Source: Amyelois transitella (Eukaryota > Arthropoda > Insecta > Lepidoptera > Pyralidae). From it: 64,000 nt of DNA. Shown here piece after piece: positions 28,201 to 38,900 of this stretch. Both the position numbers and the translations under genes were made by a program. The notes under the pieces are model-generated. The model made no database searches, was not told the DNA's origin, and saw only the letters and a program-made list of their open reading frames with translations. Every line of letters begins with the position of its first letter. Position 1 is the stretch's first letter. The DNA is taken from positions 5,491,001 through 5,555,000 of the forward strand of contig NC_083515.1 in NCBI RefSeq assembly GCF_032362555.1, read 5' to 3'.

Positions 28201-31200
28201 TCTCCTAAAAACCTTAAAAGAACTCCTAAGAACTAAGAACTTCAAAACCTTAATCAGGTCTGGTAAATTACTTTCCTGCTATCATATGTCTTATTCCGTC
28301 GCTCCTCTCAAATGGTGAGCAGAGTTCCGCAAATATACGGGCGGATTGAATTTGAAAATGTTGTGAGGGAAGATTATGTGTCTTATAGGTGGATACATTA
28401 TCCATAATTTGCTTTAATACTTTGTTTTGTATTTAGTATTAAAAGTTAGAATTTGTTTTAGGTAGGGTGCTGCTAGTACTGATGGTATTCTCCGTAGCAA
28501 CAATACCTCTGCACTACTTGGCTTCATTCTATTTTGAAGCTGCTGCCACAGGGTTCTCCAAGATGTGTTTCTTAAACATATTCTCTGGTAAGTTATTATT
28601 GTCAAAGCAGTTGATCTTAAGATTCCAGAAAATGTATTAAAATATGTTTTTTTTTCAGGTTGTATGCCATTTCTAATAACCGAAGTTTTAAGATTGCCGG
28701 AAGTTGGCAGTCCGTATTTTGCGAGTATTTTCGACTGGGTATTCGCGCCTTTGCCCATTTATTGCTTGAGCAGAAGTTTTCGGTAATTTTTAATGACTTT
28801 GATTAACAAACTACACTTTTTAGTCCATACTAAATAGACATTGTATATAAGTCAGTGATTTTCATTAGAGTGTATTCTTGATGACATTTTCATCTATGGC
28901 TGCACTCGGCCACATTCCATCATGAATAGAATACTCGTCATAATAGAATAATAATAAGTGTTAATTATGATTGGTAAATCACGTATTTATTATTGTCGCC
29001 ATCATGTTTATAAAAATAATTTTATAATGCTTCGTGTACACAGGGATATGAGCGTAGCGTCGTTCTCAATAAAGGCGTGCGACGGTCTGTGCGGCCAGTT
29101 CATAAACATTAAGAATTGCACGCGCTACACCTTGTGCACCAAGCTCAACATCTCCGTCTGTTGTAGTAAGTGAGTCTTTCTGCTCTGTGTTTCTATATTA
29201 AATGCCGCTTTAACTAGAAAATCTAATTCGTTATTAGAGTAGATGCTATACTGTTTTTTGAGAAAATTGTTTGGAAGACTAAATTGTTTTAATTTTATTT
29301 GTAGTTACACCAAAATTACTTTTTCCTTATATAAAAATAGTCATCTGTAATAGAAATCTCAACTACTTTAACGTACTTTGCAGAATGATTCTGATATTTA
29401 CTGTGATTCACTAGTCGAAATTGCGTTCTTTTTTAACTATTTTCTTCTTTAATCAAACCATGCTTTTACGCTCAGCCCAAATCTCAGCAGCTAAATCCAA
29501 AACTGCCATGAAAACTATCATTATACAATTAACAGTAAAATAAAGCGCTTTTTATTTGTAGTCAGCAAGTATAAATTAAATTCTGATTACTTCTCTTTAT
29601 CTTCTTAGATCATTAAAAATAAATTTATTTATTTAATTTGCGTGTGTGTTTGCTGTCAACTATTGCTTGTATTTGAGCTATACCTAAGATGTACACCTAA
29701 GATTTAAGAGCATGCATTATTCAAGAAAATCGAAATAATGGCGCCCAATTAAAATTTTAATCCTCACTTTTATTTATTAAAAGACCGCAGAGATTGTTAT
29801 TAACTACGCGACATTACCTATTTACAAACCATATTCTTATATTTGAGTAATATTTGTTTTATTTTTGATTGCAGTCGAAGATAATCCATTCCTGGGGTTT
29901 CATGAACCGGGCATCGGCCGATACTTATTCATGATGATGCTCGTCGGCTTAGTGGCTTACTCATTACTACTTTGTAAGGAGTATGGAATGTTTAATAGGG
30001 TTCGTATCTTATTATAATGAGCTACATAGCTAAGACCCGGGGCTTATAACTACTTACTATGTTATTCCAGGTAATATTCTACACGTACCGTATGCCAAAT
30101 TTCATCAAAATCCGTCCTCATGATGTTACGTAAAAGACTAAAAAACACACATCCTTACAAACTTTCGCATTTTGAATAGGATATAAGTATTCAAAAATCA
30201 GATTTATTATCGTTCCACTAAGAATTTCGTGGCGTGTTCCACTCATCTGGCTTACCACATTTCCGATTGTCGCAGGTCCCTGAGAAATATTTTATGCCAA
30301 ATTCTCGCTTCCTATGCCAAATTATTGTTCTTTAACATCTCTCAGTAATGCATAGTATAATAAGTATTGATGATTGGTAACGAGTGGGCAGATCATAAAC
30401 TTTATTTTTTATTTTCAGAGCTACAACAAACTATCAAAGTTGCCTCTTCCGCCTCTAACTGAGGAAGAAGACAGCGACGTGAGCGCAGAACGGCGGTCGG
30501 TGTACGCGCTTAAAGCTAACGAATTCGCGCAGAGAAGCCTCGTGTGCAAGGACCTCACCAAGTTTTATGGCAGCTTTCTGGCTGTCAATCGGGTTACTTT
30601 CTGTGAGTAGACATGACAAATTATCGAAGTTCTCTCATCCGCCAATTAGCGGCGTGAGCGCATATTAGAGTTAATATAATTATTATACATAGGCCGTGTG
30701 GTTCCCAGCACCAATACAAAAAAGAATAGGACCACTCCATCTCTTTCCCGTGAGTGTCGTAAAAGCCGACTAAGGGATAGGCTTACAAACTTGGGATTCT
30801 TTTTTTAGGCGATGGGTTAGCAACCTGTCACTTTTTGAATCTCAATTCTATCATTAAGCCAAATAGCTGAAGGTGGCCATTCAGTCTTTTCAAGACTGTT
30901 GGCTCTGTCTACCCCGCAAGGGATATAGACGTGACGTCGTGTATACAAACTTTATGTACAAAATTACATTAATTATTATTTCCATGTCCTAGCTTCGTAT
31001 TTTTTTTTATTTTCTTATGTGACGTCTGTTGCTATTTTCCACTTATGAAGGTAAAAAATCACGCCTATGCTGTATGTAATTTTTTGTAACTAACTATATT
31101 GTTTTCAGCGGTTAACAAAAGCGAGTGTTTCGGGTTATTGGGCGCTAACGGTGCCGGCAAGACCAGTACATTCCGCATGCTGACCGGAGACTCGCACATC

Positions 31201-34167
31201 TCCGCTGGCGACGCCTATGTACACGGCTTGTCCATCAAGAACGACGTGAGAAACGTACACTCTTATATAGGTAAGTTATTTTCGTCTCTTTATGGAGCGA
31301 GTGTTCATTGCTACTAGTATGCGAACCGCGTTATCAAGGTTAGTATTTGTAAACAGTGCCATCGCAATCAGTAGGTACATTATGCTGACTAGAGACACTC
31401 GCACATTCGAGGACGACGCCTACGTGTACACGGCTTGTCCGTCAAGCACGACGGGTGAAATGTACCCTCTTATTATATGTACGTGAGTTGACTCTAGTCA
31501 TTTTATAGAGCGAGTGTTTACTGCTACTAGTATGTGAACCGTGTTATCTAGATTATTAAGTGTGAACGGTGCCATCTCAACCAGTAAGTGAATTATGCTG
31601 AATAGAGGCACTCGTACATTCGAGAGCGACGCTTACGTACACGGACTGTCTATCAAGAGAGACGTGTAGGCCGAAAATACTATTTTCTCTCCGGCTTTTG
31701 AACTTCGTATTAAATGTAAAGTTCTCTACTAAATACGGATTCTCTAACGATTGATGATTTTGCAGGATATTGCCCCCAGTTCGACGCTCTACTAGACAAC
31801 CTAACGGCCCGGGAGACCCTGAAAATATTCTGCCTCCTGCGCGGCATTCCCGCTAAAGTGGGTAAAGCCAGGGCGCTGCAACTTGCGCACACGCTTGGAT
31901 TCATCCGCCATTATGATAAAAAGGTATATTCATTTATGTCAAAGTATTAATTTAATAAACAACTTGCCTTTTATAAGTAAAATTCGCTTTAATATGTCCT
32001 ATTCAAAAACGCGTTTTTTTTTTATTTTGCTTATGGAAAACGTATAATTAAAAAAAATGCCACGTAACCTTTGTGTTGTAGGTATACGAATGCAGCGGTG
32101 GAACAAAAAGAAAAGTAAGCACAGCAGTGGCATTTCTTGGAGATGCTCCTTTGGTGTTCTTGGACGAACCGACCACTGGTAAGACTTTATTTTCTACATG
32201 TATTGCAGTGTAATATTTTCTTTAGCAAATGGTGAATCTATTCTGTTTATGGTAAAATGGAAAGAAGTTGATTATCAAAAGATGAAGAGAGAGAGATGAA
32301 AGAGAACAATGGCAGTAGTAGTCGTTGTTGAATGTCATTTGATAATGAAAGGAGTTTCGCATAAATTAGAGCATTGCCTAAATTTTTACCACTCTGATAG
32401 TTTTCAACTGCCTATCGTAATCTGATTATTGACTGAAGCGCACTTAATCATCATAAACATTCAGTAGATAATTATAAATCGGTTTTAATTCTTTGTAAGG
32501 TTATTTCGTTAGTCATCAAGATCATGTAATGTAACGGGAACTTGTAGTAATTTTGGTACTCTAGGAGCACAATTACCGTTTAAAAGTCAGTTCAATTTTG
32601 TGAAATTTGCTATGTGAGCCTTTAAATTTTGTTGAGGCATGGACCCGGCGTCCAAGCGGCTGGTGTGGGGCGCGGTGAGCGCGGCGGCGGCGGGCGGCCG
32701 CAGCGTGCTGCTGACGTCGCACAGCATGGAGGAGTGCGAGGCGCTGTGCGCGCGGCTGGCCGTGCTGGCGCGCGGCCGGCTGCAGTGTCTCGGCCCGCTG
32801 CAGCACCTCAAAACCAAGTTCTCACAAGGTCCTTCCCTTACCCTAACATCGCCATAAAAATCCACACCTGGTCTAAGGCCTCCCGGGAAATGGGGGTATT
32901 TTACCCATAGTCGCCACGCTGGGCACGCGGGTTGGTCACTGCAGTGTCTCTTCATTCTGAACTATATTCTCATATCAGCGTGGGCGCGTTGCTGCTACCC
33001 ACCTCCCGCTTAATCTATATGATATGGGGTGTAGCTATTCTGCTCTGCCGGCACCACACGGCTAACTTTCACAAGGTCACTGGATATTTATACCTAAATG
33101 GACTATACTATATATGTATACTGAACGCGAGAGCAGCGCACTCCTCCCATGATTCAGCTCGTATAACCGGAAAGTTGGTAGAGCCATGGGTGGTGGGAAG
33201 ACAATGTCTATACATGCTGTTATGTATACCTTTAGCGATTTCGTACACTCAATATCATTTTAACGTTTGTGTAACCCTTCGCAACAAACCACAGTATCAC
33301 AAAAAGCTTTCGGCGACTATGTATCAAACAGTCAGTCAGTTTCTTCTTTGATTTAAAATTTATATTTTGTTACCACAATTTAAATATTATTTTTTTTAAT
33401 TAACTTTATAGCCTCAGTGATAAAGTTAAAGAAACACATTTTTTTAATTCCCATTGCAACTTAATTATTACTTCATTGAGTATTTCGATAAAAGTATAAA
33501 AACGCGATTCTATTTTCAGGCTACACTCTCATTGTCAAATGTAAATCGGGGCCAAATAGAGATACAGATATTGAGAATATAAAAACTTATCTCACGGATA
33601 ACTTCAAAGACATCAAACTAATGTGAGTATTGAATATTACACCCGTTATTATTAATTATGAATTATAAAATGAACATTTTGAGGCAGTTTAGTGTTTCCG
33701 AACGTTTGATGTTGTCGCATATTTTATTTCTTACGTTCTTTTACACCTTCATTTGTCGCAATTCGCATTCGTTGATCAGTCTCAGCTGCCAACCAATCCC
33801 ACTATCCAGTCTATTATCATAAGTTCTTGCACAGCTTTACACATAAACGGTTACCTCTCTCTTAACTAAACTTGATAGACTGAGGTAGATTAGGCGCCTG
33901 ATTATGCTCTTGGGTTTATTTGGCCTTATCTTAGGCAATCAATCCCACAACGCTTGGCAACAAACCTTAATTGTAAATTTCAGAGAAACATACCTCGGCA
34001 TTAGTACTTACTCGCTGAATGACGCGGATGTGCCGTGGTGGCGCATATTCCACGTGATGGAAGCGGCTCGCCAGCAGTTCCCTATAGACGACTACTCAGT
34101 GTCCCAAACTACGCTAGAACAAGTGTTCCTAAGATTCACGAGAATTAAGGACTCAAAGGACGTGTAA
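16238..34167 (+). CDS. ABC transporter subfamily A, full transporter (ABCA-A)
   Basis: A full ABCA-type membrane transporter of 1701 aa, layout TMD1-NBD1-TMD2-NBD2, likely a lipid transporter or floppase at the plasma membrane. Exons: 16238-16455, 16585-16844, 17078-17251, 17748-17992, 18161-18271, 18520-18661, 19379-19558, 20444-20656, 21343-21446, 21750-21882, 22957-23186, 23764-23929, 24850-25083, 25359-25500, 25694-25797, 26745-27130, 27421-27630, 27745-27849, 27933-28104, 28462-28587, 28659-28782, 29044-29165, 29875-29999, 30419-30602, 31109-31270, 31766-31923, 32082-32178, 32637-32828, 33520-33622, 33984-34167 (5106 nt in frame). NBD1: Walker [10 protein letters not shown] (about 579), [17 protein letters not shown] (678), [13 protein letters not shown] (698), TTHFMDEAD (732). 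NBD2: GANGAGKTS (1414), [17 protein letters not shown] (1514), [22 protein letters not shown]. The start has a good insect context, CCAAAATGT, 11 nt after a strong acceptor. Exon 19 ends in a GC donor; donors of exons 23 and 28 are weak but required by phase. The second signature motif is degenerate. Confidence 0.95.
17540..17635 (+). mobile_element. Short RTE-like LINE tail remnant
   Basis: An ABCA-A intron contains ctggatgaagcgaaataatt and atatggagagttgtagtgtctgcctacgcgggaaaaaggcg-type sequence ending in tatgtatgtatgg, matching the last 100 bp of the LINE tail seen at 12028-12240 and 44034-44310. It is degraded. Confidence 0.5.
22060..22160 (-). repeat. Degenerate R1 repeat fragment
   Basis: Weak similarity in reverse orientation to R1: gaggtagagatagcc, then agtctcgaaggatctattcagctgttc, then tggctagctcttcgcctaag. 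It is in an ABCA-A intron. Similarity judged by eye only. Confidence 0.35.
22805..22847. repeat. Perfect 17-bp inverted repeat (hairpin)
   Basis: aaattttttagttacat at 22805-22821 and its exact reverse complement at 22831-22847, with a 9-nt spacer. It lies in the ABCA-A intron before exon 11, just after a 'gggaaagaggcttgattta' LINE-tail-like end. Confidence 0.8.
30693..30940 (+). repeat. Dispersed repeat R1, nearly complete copy
   Basis: Begins gccgtgtggttcccagcacc, includes aataggaccactccatctc, cttacaaacttgggattct and gccattcagtcttttcaaga, and ends gggatatagacgtgacgtcg. It lies in the ABCA-A intron between exons 24 and 25. Confidence 0.8.
31295..31668 (+). pseudogene. Two decayed tandem copies of ABCA-A exon 25 (Walker A exon)
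   Basis: Directly after exon 25 (31109-31270), the intron holds two degraded copies of that exon, at about 31295-31480 and 31507-31668. Landmarks line up: gcgagtgtt occurs at 31121, 31297 and 31510; the final block acgcctatgtacacggcttgtc of the exon matches acgcctacgtgtacacggct and acgcttacgtacacggactg. The Walker A region is destroyed: the GANGAGKTS position reads as SAIAISRYI in the first copy. Neither copy can replace exon 25, and the splice from 31270 to 31766 skips both. Confidence 0.75.
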
Positions 34168-34230
34168 CTTCGTGTGCTATCTACTTATAATCTTGTGTCA
34201 TGTTAATCTTTATAAACGGGTTTCAAAGCT

Positions 34231-34236
34231 AATAAA
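34231..34236 (+). terminator. Poly(A) signal of ABCA-A
   Basis: AATAAA 63 nt after the TAA stop of ABCA-A, followed by a T-rich segment. This suggests a 3' UTR under 100 nt. Confidence 0.6.
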
Positions 34237-35768
34237 TAGATTTTTGTTTTACATATTGTAGCAAAATAATGTTTAATGTTTTTAAGATCTTTTTCGCGTT
34301 ATTGTTGAACCTACAAAGTTATTGTTAAAAATAAATAAGTTAGTAGTTTATACAATTACTTACATGTATTTACACAATTTTTGAAAATGGTCTAGTAACA
34401 ATTTGAGAAGAAGTAATCTCAGACTACAATGATGAATTCTGACCTCAAAGATCAAAGCTGTCCAAAATGACAGTCTATATTAGATATAAGCAAGCACATT
34501 AACTCGGTACTCACTCGGTGTTCGCTCTATTACTTATATATATAACTTTCCCAGACTGAAAGTACGAGTATTTTAAAACAGTTAAATAGTTATTAAAAAA
34601 GTAAAAGTTAAAATAACTGTAATAAACTAATGCAAAGGTCATGACAGTGTTTACATATTTTAGGTTTATTTTCAGTTATTAATTATGTTTGATCGTTGTC
34701 CCAATTATTGCAAAAAAGTAGTTGGACTTAATATTTCGATAATTCTATTAAATTCTTAAACATAATTGGTGCCATAACCACCTGGTTATAGTCGGTCGAA
34801 ATATAGGACGATTTTCTGAAAACAAGGAAGAAGTTTATTCTAAATATCAAGAAATTTATTTATTTTTATACAGCAGCCTATTTACTTTTAGTTGCAACAG
34901 ATGAGAGAAAATAAGGTCATGTCATAACTATATCTTTAAATCAAATTTTAAATTGTCAATTTATTCATAGGCATATTGACGAAAGAATCTTATTATTTTG
35001 TAGTTAAATTTATTTAGTTTTATTTGGATTATGAAGAGTATGAGTTGAAGTGTTAACCTCGCTTTTTTGTTTACCTCTGTCGGTTAGTTACAAAAATAAG
35101 ATCGTATTTAATGTGAGAATTTAATATAAATAAATAATTTTAAACGACAAATTAGGTAGGTATAAATGTTGCTTTCTGTAACACTATTTATTATTGTGAT
35201 TATTTTGCCATATCGACAAATTATTTTTGTTTTAATCTCACTTATATTTATTTCAATCTAATTGAAATAACGCTTTGCGTTAGTGGAATATTAAAGTGTT
35301 ATAAACAAATATATTTAACTTCTGGTATACATTTATACTGGTGTAGCGTTTTGAACAGACGACTGGCATTCAGTGATACGTATTGTGATGTTTCGGTACT
35401 TAGGTTTTGTATTCAAGAAAGTTCATAACTTTGTGTCTGTACTTATTTGTAAGATATTTGTACTCGTGTCATATTTATATAAATAAAACTTAATATTTTA
35501 TTTAAAAAGTTTATTTTATTCACAAAATATTGAAATATCCGCTATCGTTTAAATAAAAGCTACATTATGATTTTATGTATGTATGTAAAAGCTACTTACA
35601 TTTTCATCATTATGTACAAAGTCAACATAAAGACTTATAAAATAGTTCCATCTCTATAGTTTTTATTATTACTTTCTAAATATTACAATACATGCGACGA
35701 TTTTATGATTAAATTCTAATCAAAACGAGCAGAAAACGCACGTTTCCTACAATAATAAATAAATTCCC

Positions 35769-35774
35769 TTTATT
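35769..35774 (-). terminator. Candidate poly(A) signal of ABCA-B
   Basis: TTTATT on the plus strand gives AATAAA on the minus strand, about 212 nt after the ABCA-B stop codon at 35986-35988. Other hexamers in this AT-rich region are possible. Confidence 0.4.
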
Positions 35775-35985
35775 TTTTGTCCATTACGATTTTTCTACAC
35801 GTGTTTAACTTCTAGAAAATATATCTTAAAACTAAAAAAATATATTTAATTAGCCAGTTAGTATTATATATAATAAAGCCATCATAATTCACAATGATTA
35901 AAATTTGGTCATCAATACTCTCGTCCTACCTTTAAATAGAATAAACATTAATTTTCTGCCTTAACTGAACACAACGCTCTCAACG

Positions 35986-38900
35986 TCAAAGTCTCTCTGT
36001 CTCCACAACAGGCGATTCCACTACGCCTTTCGCGTTCCTCTGGTACTTTGTGAACTGCAGGAAGATTTGCTCAAGCGTAGTCTGCGAGATGCTGTAGTCC
36101 TCCACGTCTAATGTTTGTTTGGCGCGCTCCATGGTGCCGAACAGCCGCGACCACGGAGTGCTGCGGTCCGGTAGGTAATACGTCAGAAGCCCTTGGTATT
36201 CCTCCCTGGAACAAATTCGATAAATTTAAACTTACTTTCCGTCGGAGTAGATATATTTTTATTACGGGAGAGGAAACAGAGCTTTCACAACATCAAAATA
36301 CATGCTTACAAAGAACACAATATATGCGTACACTCTTTTATTTTGAAGAGACAAAGCTGTCTTTCATCGCTTTTTCTTTGAAAAAATCACACTCACACAC
36401 ACACACATGCAATCATTTCCTTATACCTCACGGTGTAGACAGAGCTAACATTTTTGAAATGACTAAAAACAATGTTCAGCTGTATGAATGAAATAGTGTA
36501 TTCAATAAAAAAAAATACTTACATTAATTTAGGAGTAGTGAAATTATTATTCACATAAGTTTTGAGTTCATTAGTCGACCTCAGCATTCCTTCCGAATTC
36601 GGATCATCATTCATTTTCATTTTGATGGTCAAAGTGAATCCTGAAATAAAAATATAAATAACTTTTACACGCATTTTATGTAGTTGTAAATATTAGTAAG
36701 TATATACTCGTAAGTATTTGCACAAACAGTAAAAGTGGCAATCGTGGCAACAATTTAAGGACTATCAAATGTCAGAGATACTGATAATGCACCCGGCATT
36801 AGTAAAAATTTGAGTAACCGACGGTTTTGGCGTAATATTAAACGGTAATCTACTGTTCCAAAATAGAGACTAATAAATTTTTATGAAATGTAGCTTAAAC
36901 GGCAAACTTTCATTATTTTTTTGAACAAGAAAGCCATTAATAGTAACAGTGGTGGTATAATTGTGCAAAGACAGCATCATAATTCGCTAGACTAAATTAT
37001 ACCTTGAGAAAACTTGTTCTTGAGGTGTTGCGGCGTGCCGATGCACTGGAACTGGCCGTTGACCATGATGGTGAGCCGCGAGCACAGCGCCTCGCACTCC
37101 TCCATGCTGTGCGACGTCAGCACCACGCCGCGCCCTGAACGTTGGGCACCTTGCACTGCTCGCCACACCTGGGTTGATGCAAATTCGTCAGAAATAAATT
37201 GACTAACTACTAATGAGAACGAATCCCTTTCTTCCATTGATTATATTATAAATGCGAAAGTCTGCTTGTCGGTTCTGCTTTCATGCAAATAGTAAAAAAT
37301 CCGCGTTCCTATACGTTATATATATATATGTATATATGTTATTTTTCAAAAATTTACCCCTAAAATGCTGTAATGGAGGGTTACATAAAAAGCGACTAAC
37401 ACGCTTCTGGAGCCGCGGGCAACAGAGTTAGTATATTGTAAGTAGAACATAAGTACTCCGATGGATTGGAAGTGCCTGAATGTGCAGGTTTCCACATAAA
37501 CACTTATTAAATAAAAATGTGCAAACAGTATTATACTATACTATATTATATGTACTGTTATTCTCCAGTGGCTGATAGCCAACATGATCTTTCTATTACC
37601 GGAGATCTGTCTGTCAATATAGAAATAAAAAGTTGCCACACATATTTTGATTTATTTAACTGAATTTGCAATTAATTACCTGTCTCTTGGCAGCGGGGTC
37701 GACGCCGGTGGTGGGCTCGTCCACGAACACGAGTTGCGTCTGCCCGAGAAGCGCTATAGCGGTGCTCAGCTTGCGCTTGTTGCCGCCAGAATATTGATGT
37801 ACCTGTATCGCAATATCATAGTTTAGTACAATGACAGGAATAAGGTATTTAGTTACAGAAATTCACGTCAACATGCATGGTTATAATAAAAACGAATATA
37901 GCATGATGACGCTAAATTCTTCTTCTACTCTGACATTTAGATAAAATATTTGATTCAAATGGTAGAGAGAGAAACTACTCGATTATTTATTAAAAACATG
38001 GAGACAGCTTTCTATAAAGATTAGAAAGCTACTTCAATGGTGTACAGACCTGCTTGTCCAGATGCACGGTGAAGCCGAGCGCCCGCGCGAGCGCCTCGGC
38101 CTTGGCGCGCGCGGTGCGCTCGCGCAGGCCGCGCAGCATCGCGAACACGCGCAGCGTCTCGCGGCCCGTCAGCTCGGGGAACACCGCGTCGAACTGCGGG
38201 CAGTAACCTGACAGCGACGGATACACGCTATTATAAAATATGTGACGTCGTGCCACTTCGGTCTCCCCGGCGGCCGTCTTCAAAGCCCGGGAGGCCTATA
38301 AAAGCGTTTCCACGCGCCCCGAGTCTTCACCTTTCAGCCCTCACCAAGTTAAGTAGCTCGCTGTCCTCTAGCAGCTACTTGCTGGATCTCGTGTCTATAG
38401 CTAAACCCACAACCTCGTTTTACTTGTAAAACAAGTCCAAATTAAGTTTGTCTTTATTCTATATTTTTTTTAATTAAGTAACTCTTATTTCTCTTACCTG
38501 TGACGTTTTACTAAAACGCCAAAGATATAGCCTGGTGACAGGCAGACGGACAGACATTCAGCGGAGGCTTAGTAAGGACCTATTTTTTCCATTTAAAAAA
38601 CTACATTTTCTAACATGATTTTTCAGTGTTCCGTACTCAAACAATACAAGCGGAACAATAGTGATAGACCACTATCACTATTGTTCCGCTTCCTGTTGGT
38701 CTTTCATCAGGCTGTATCGCATGAACTGTGATAATTGAAATTTTGAAAGATAATGTATTTTGGCATTTTATTTAAGCCATACATAAATGCAAGTTTTACT
38801 GTACGTAAGTAGAGTTGGCCTACTGTCGGACGAAGTTTACCCCTTTTCTTGACAGGGTAGTTTCCTGAGATCGACTAAATCGCCAATAGGACCAGTGAGC

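Larger units (their letters stand above)
34168..35985. other. Intergenic region between the convergent ABCA genes
   Basis: About 1.8 kb of very AT-rich DNA with no supportable exon. It contains the 3' UTRs and polyadenylation sites of both genes and nothing else that I can identify. There is no sign of a third gene or of a recognisable repeat at the presumed centre of the inverted duplication. Confidence 0.7.

Noticed and set aside
32573-32955. Long open frames on the minus strand over ABCA-A exon 28
   Set aside because: The exon is extremely GC-rich, so antisense frames stay open by chance; the plus frame carries the H-loop and continues the transporter.
32932-33351. 139-codon open frame on the plus strand in the ABCA-A intron between exons 28 and 29
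   Set aside because: No recognisable family, no splice context, and the ABCA-A reading frame joins perfectly from 32828 to 33520 without it. It could be an undiagnosed repeat remnant.
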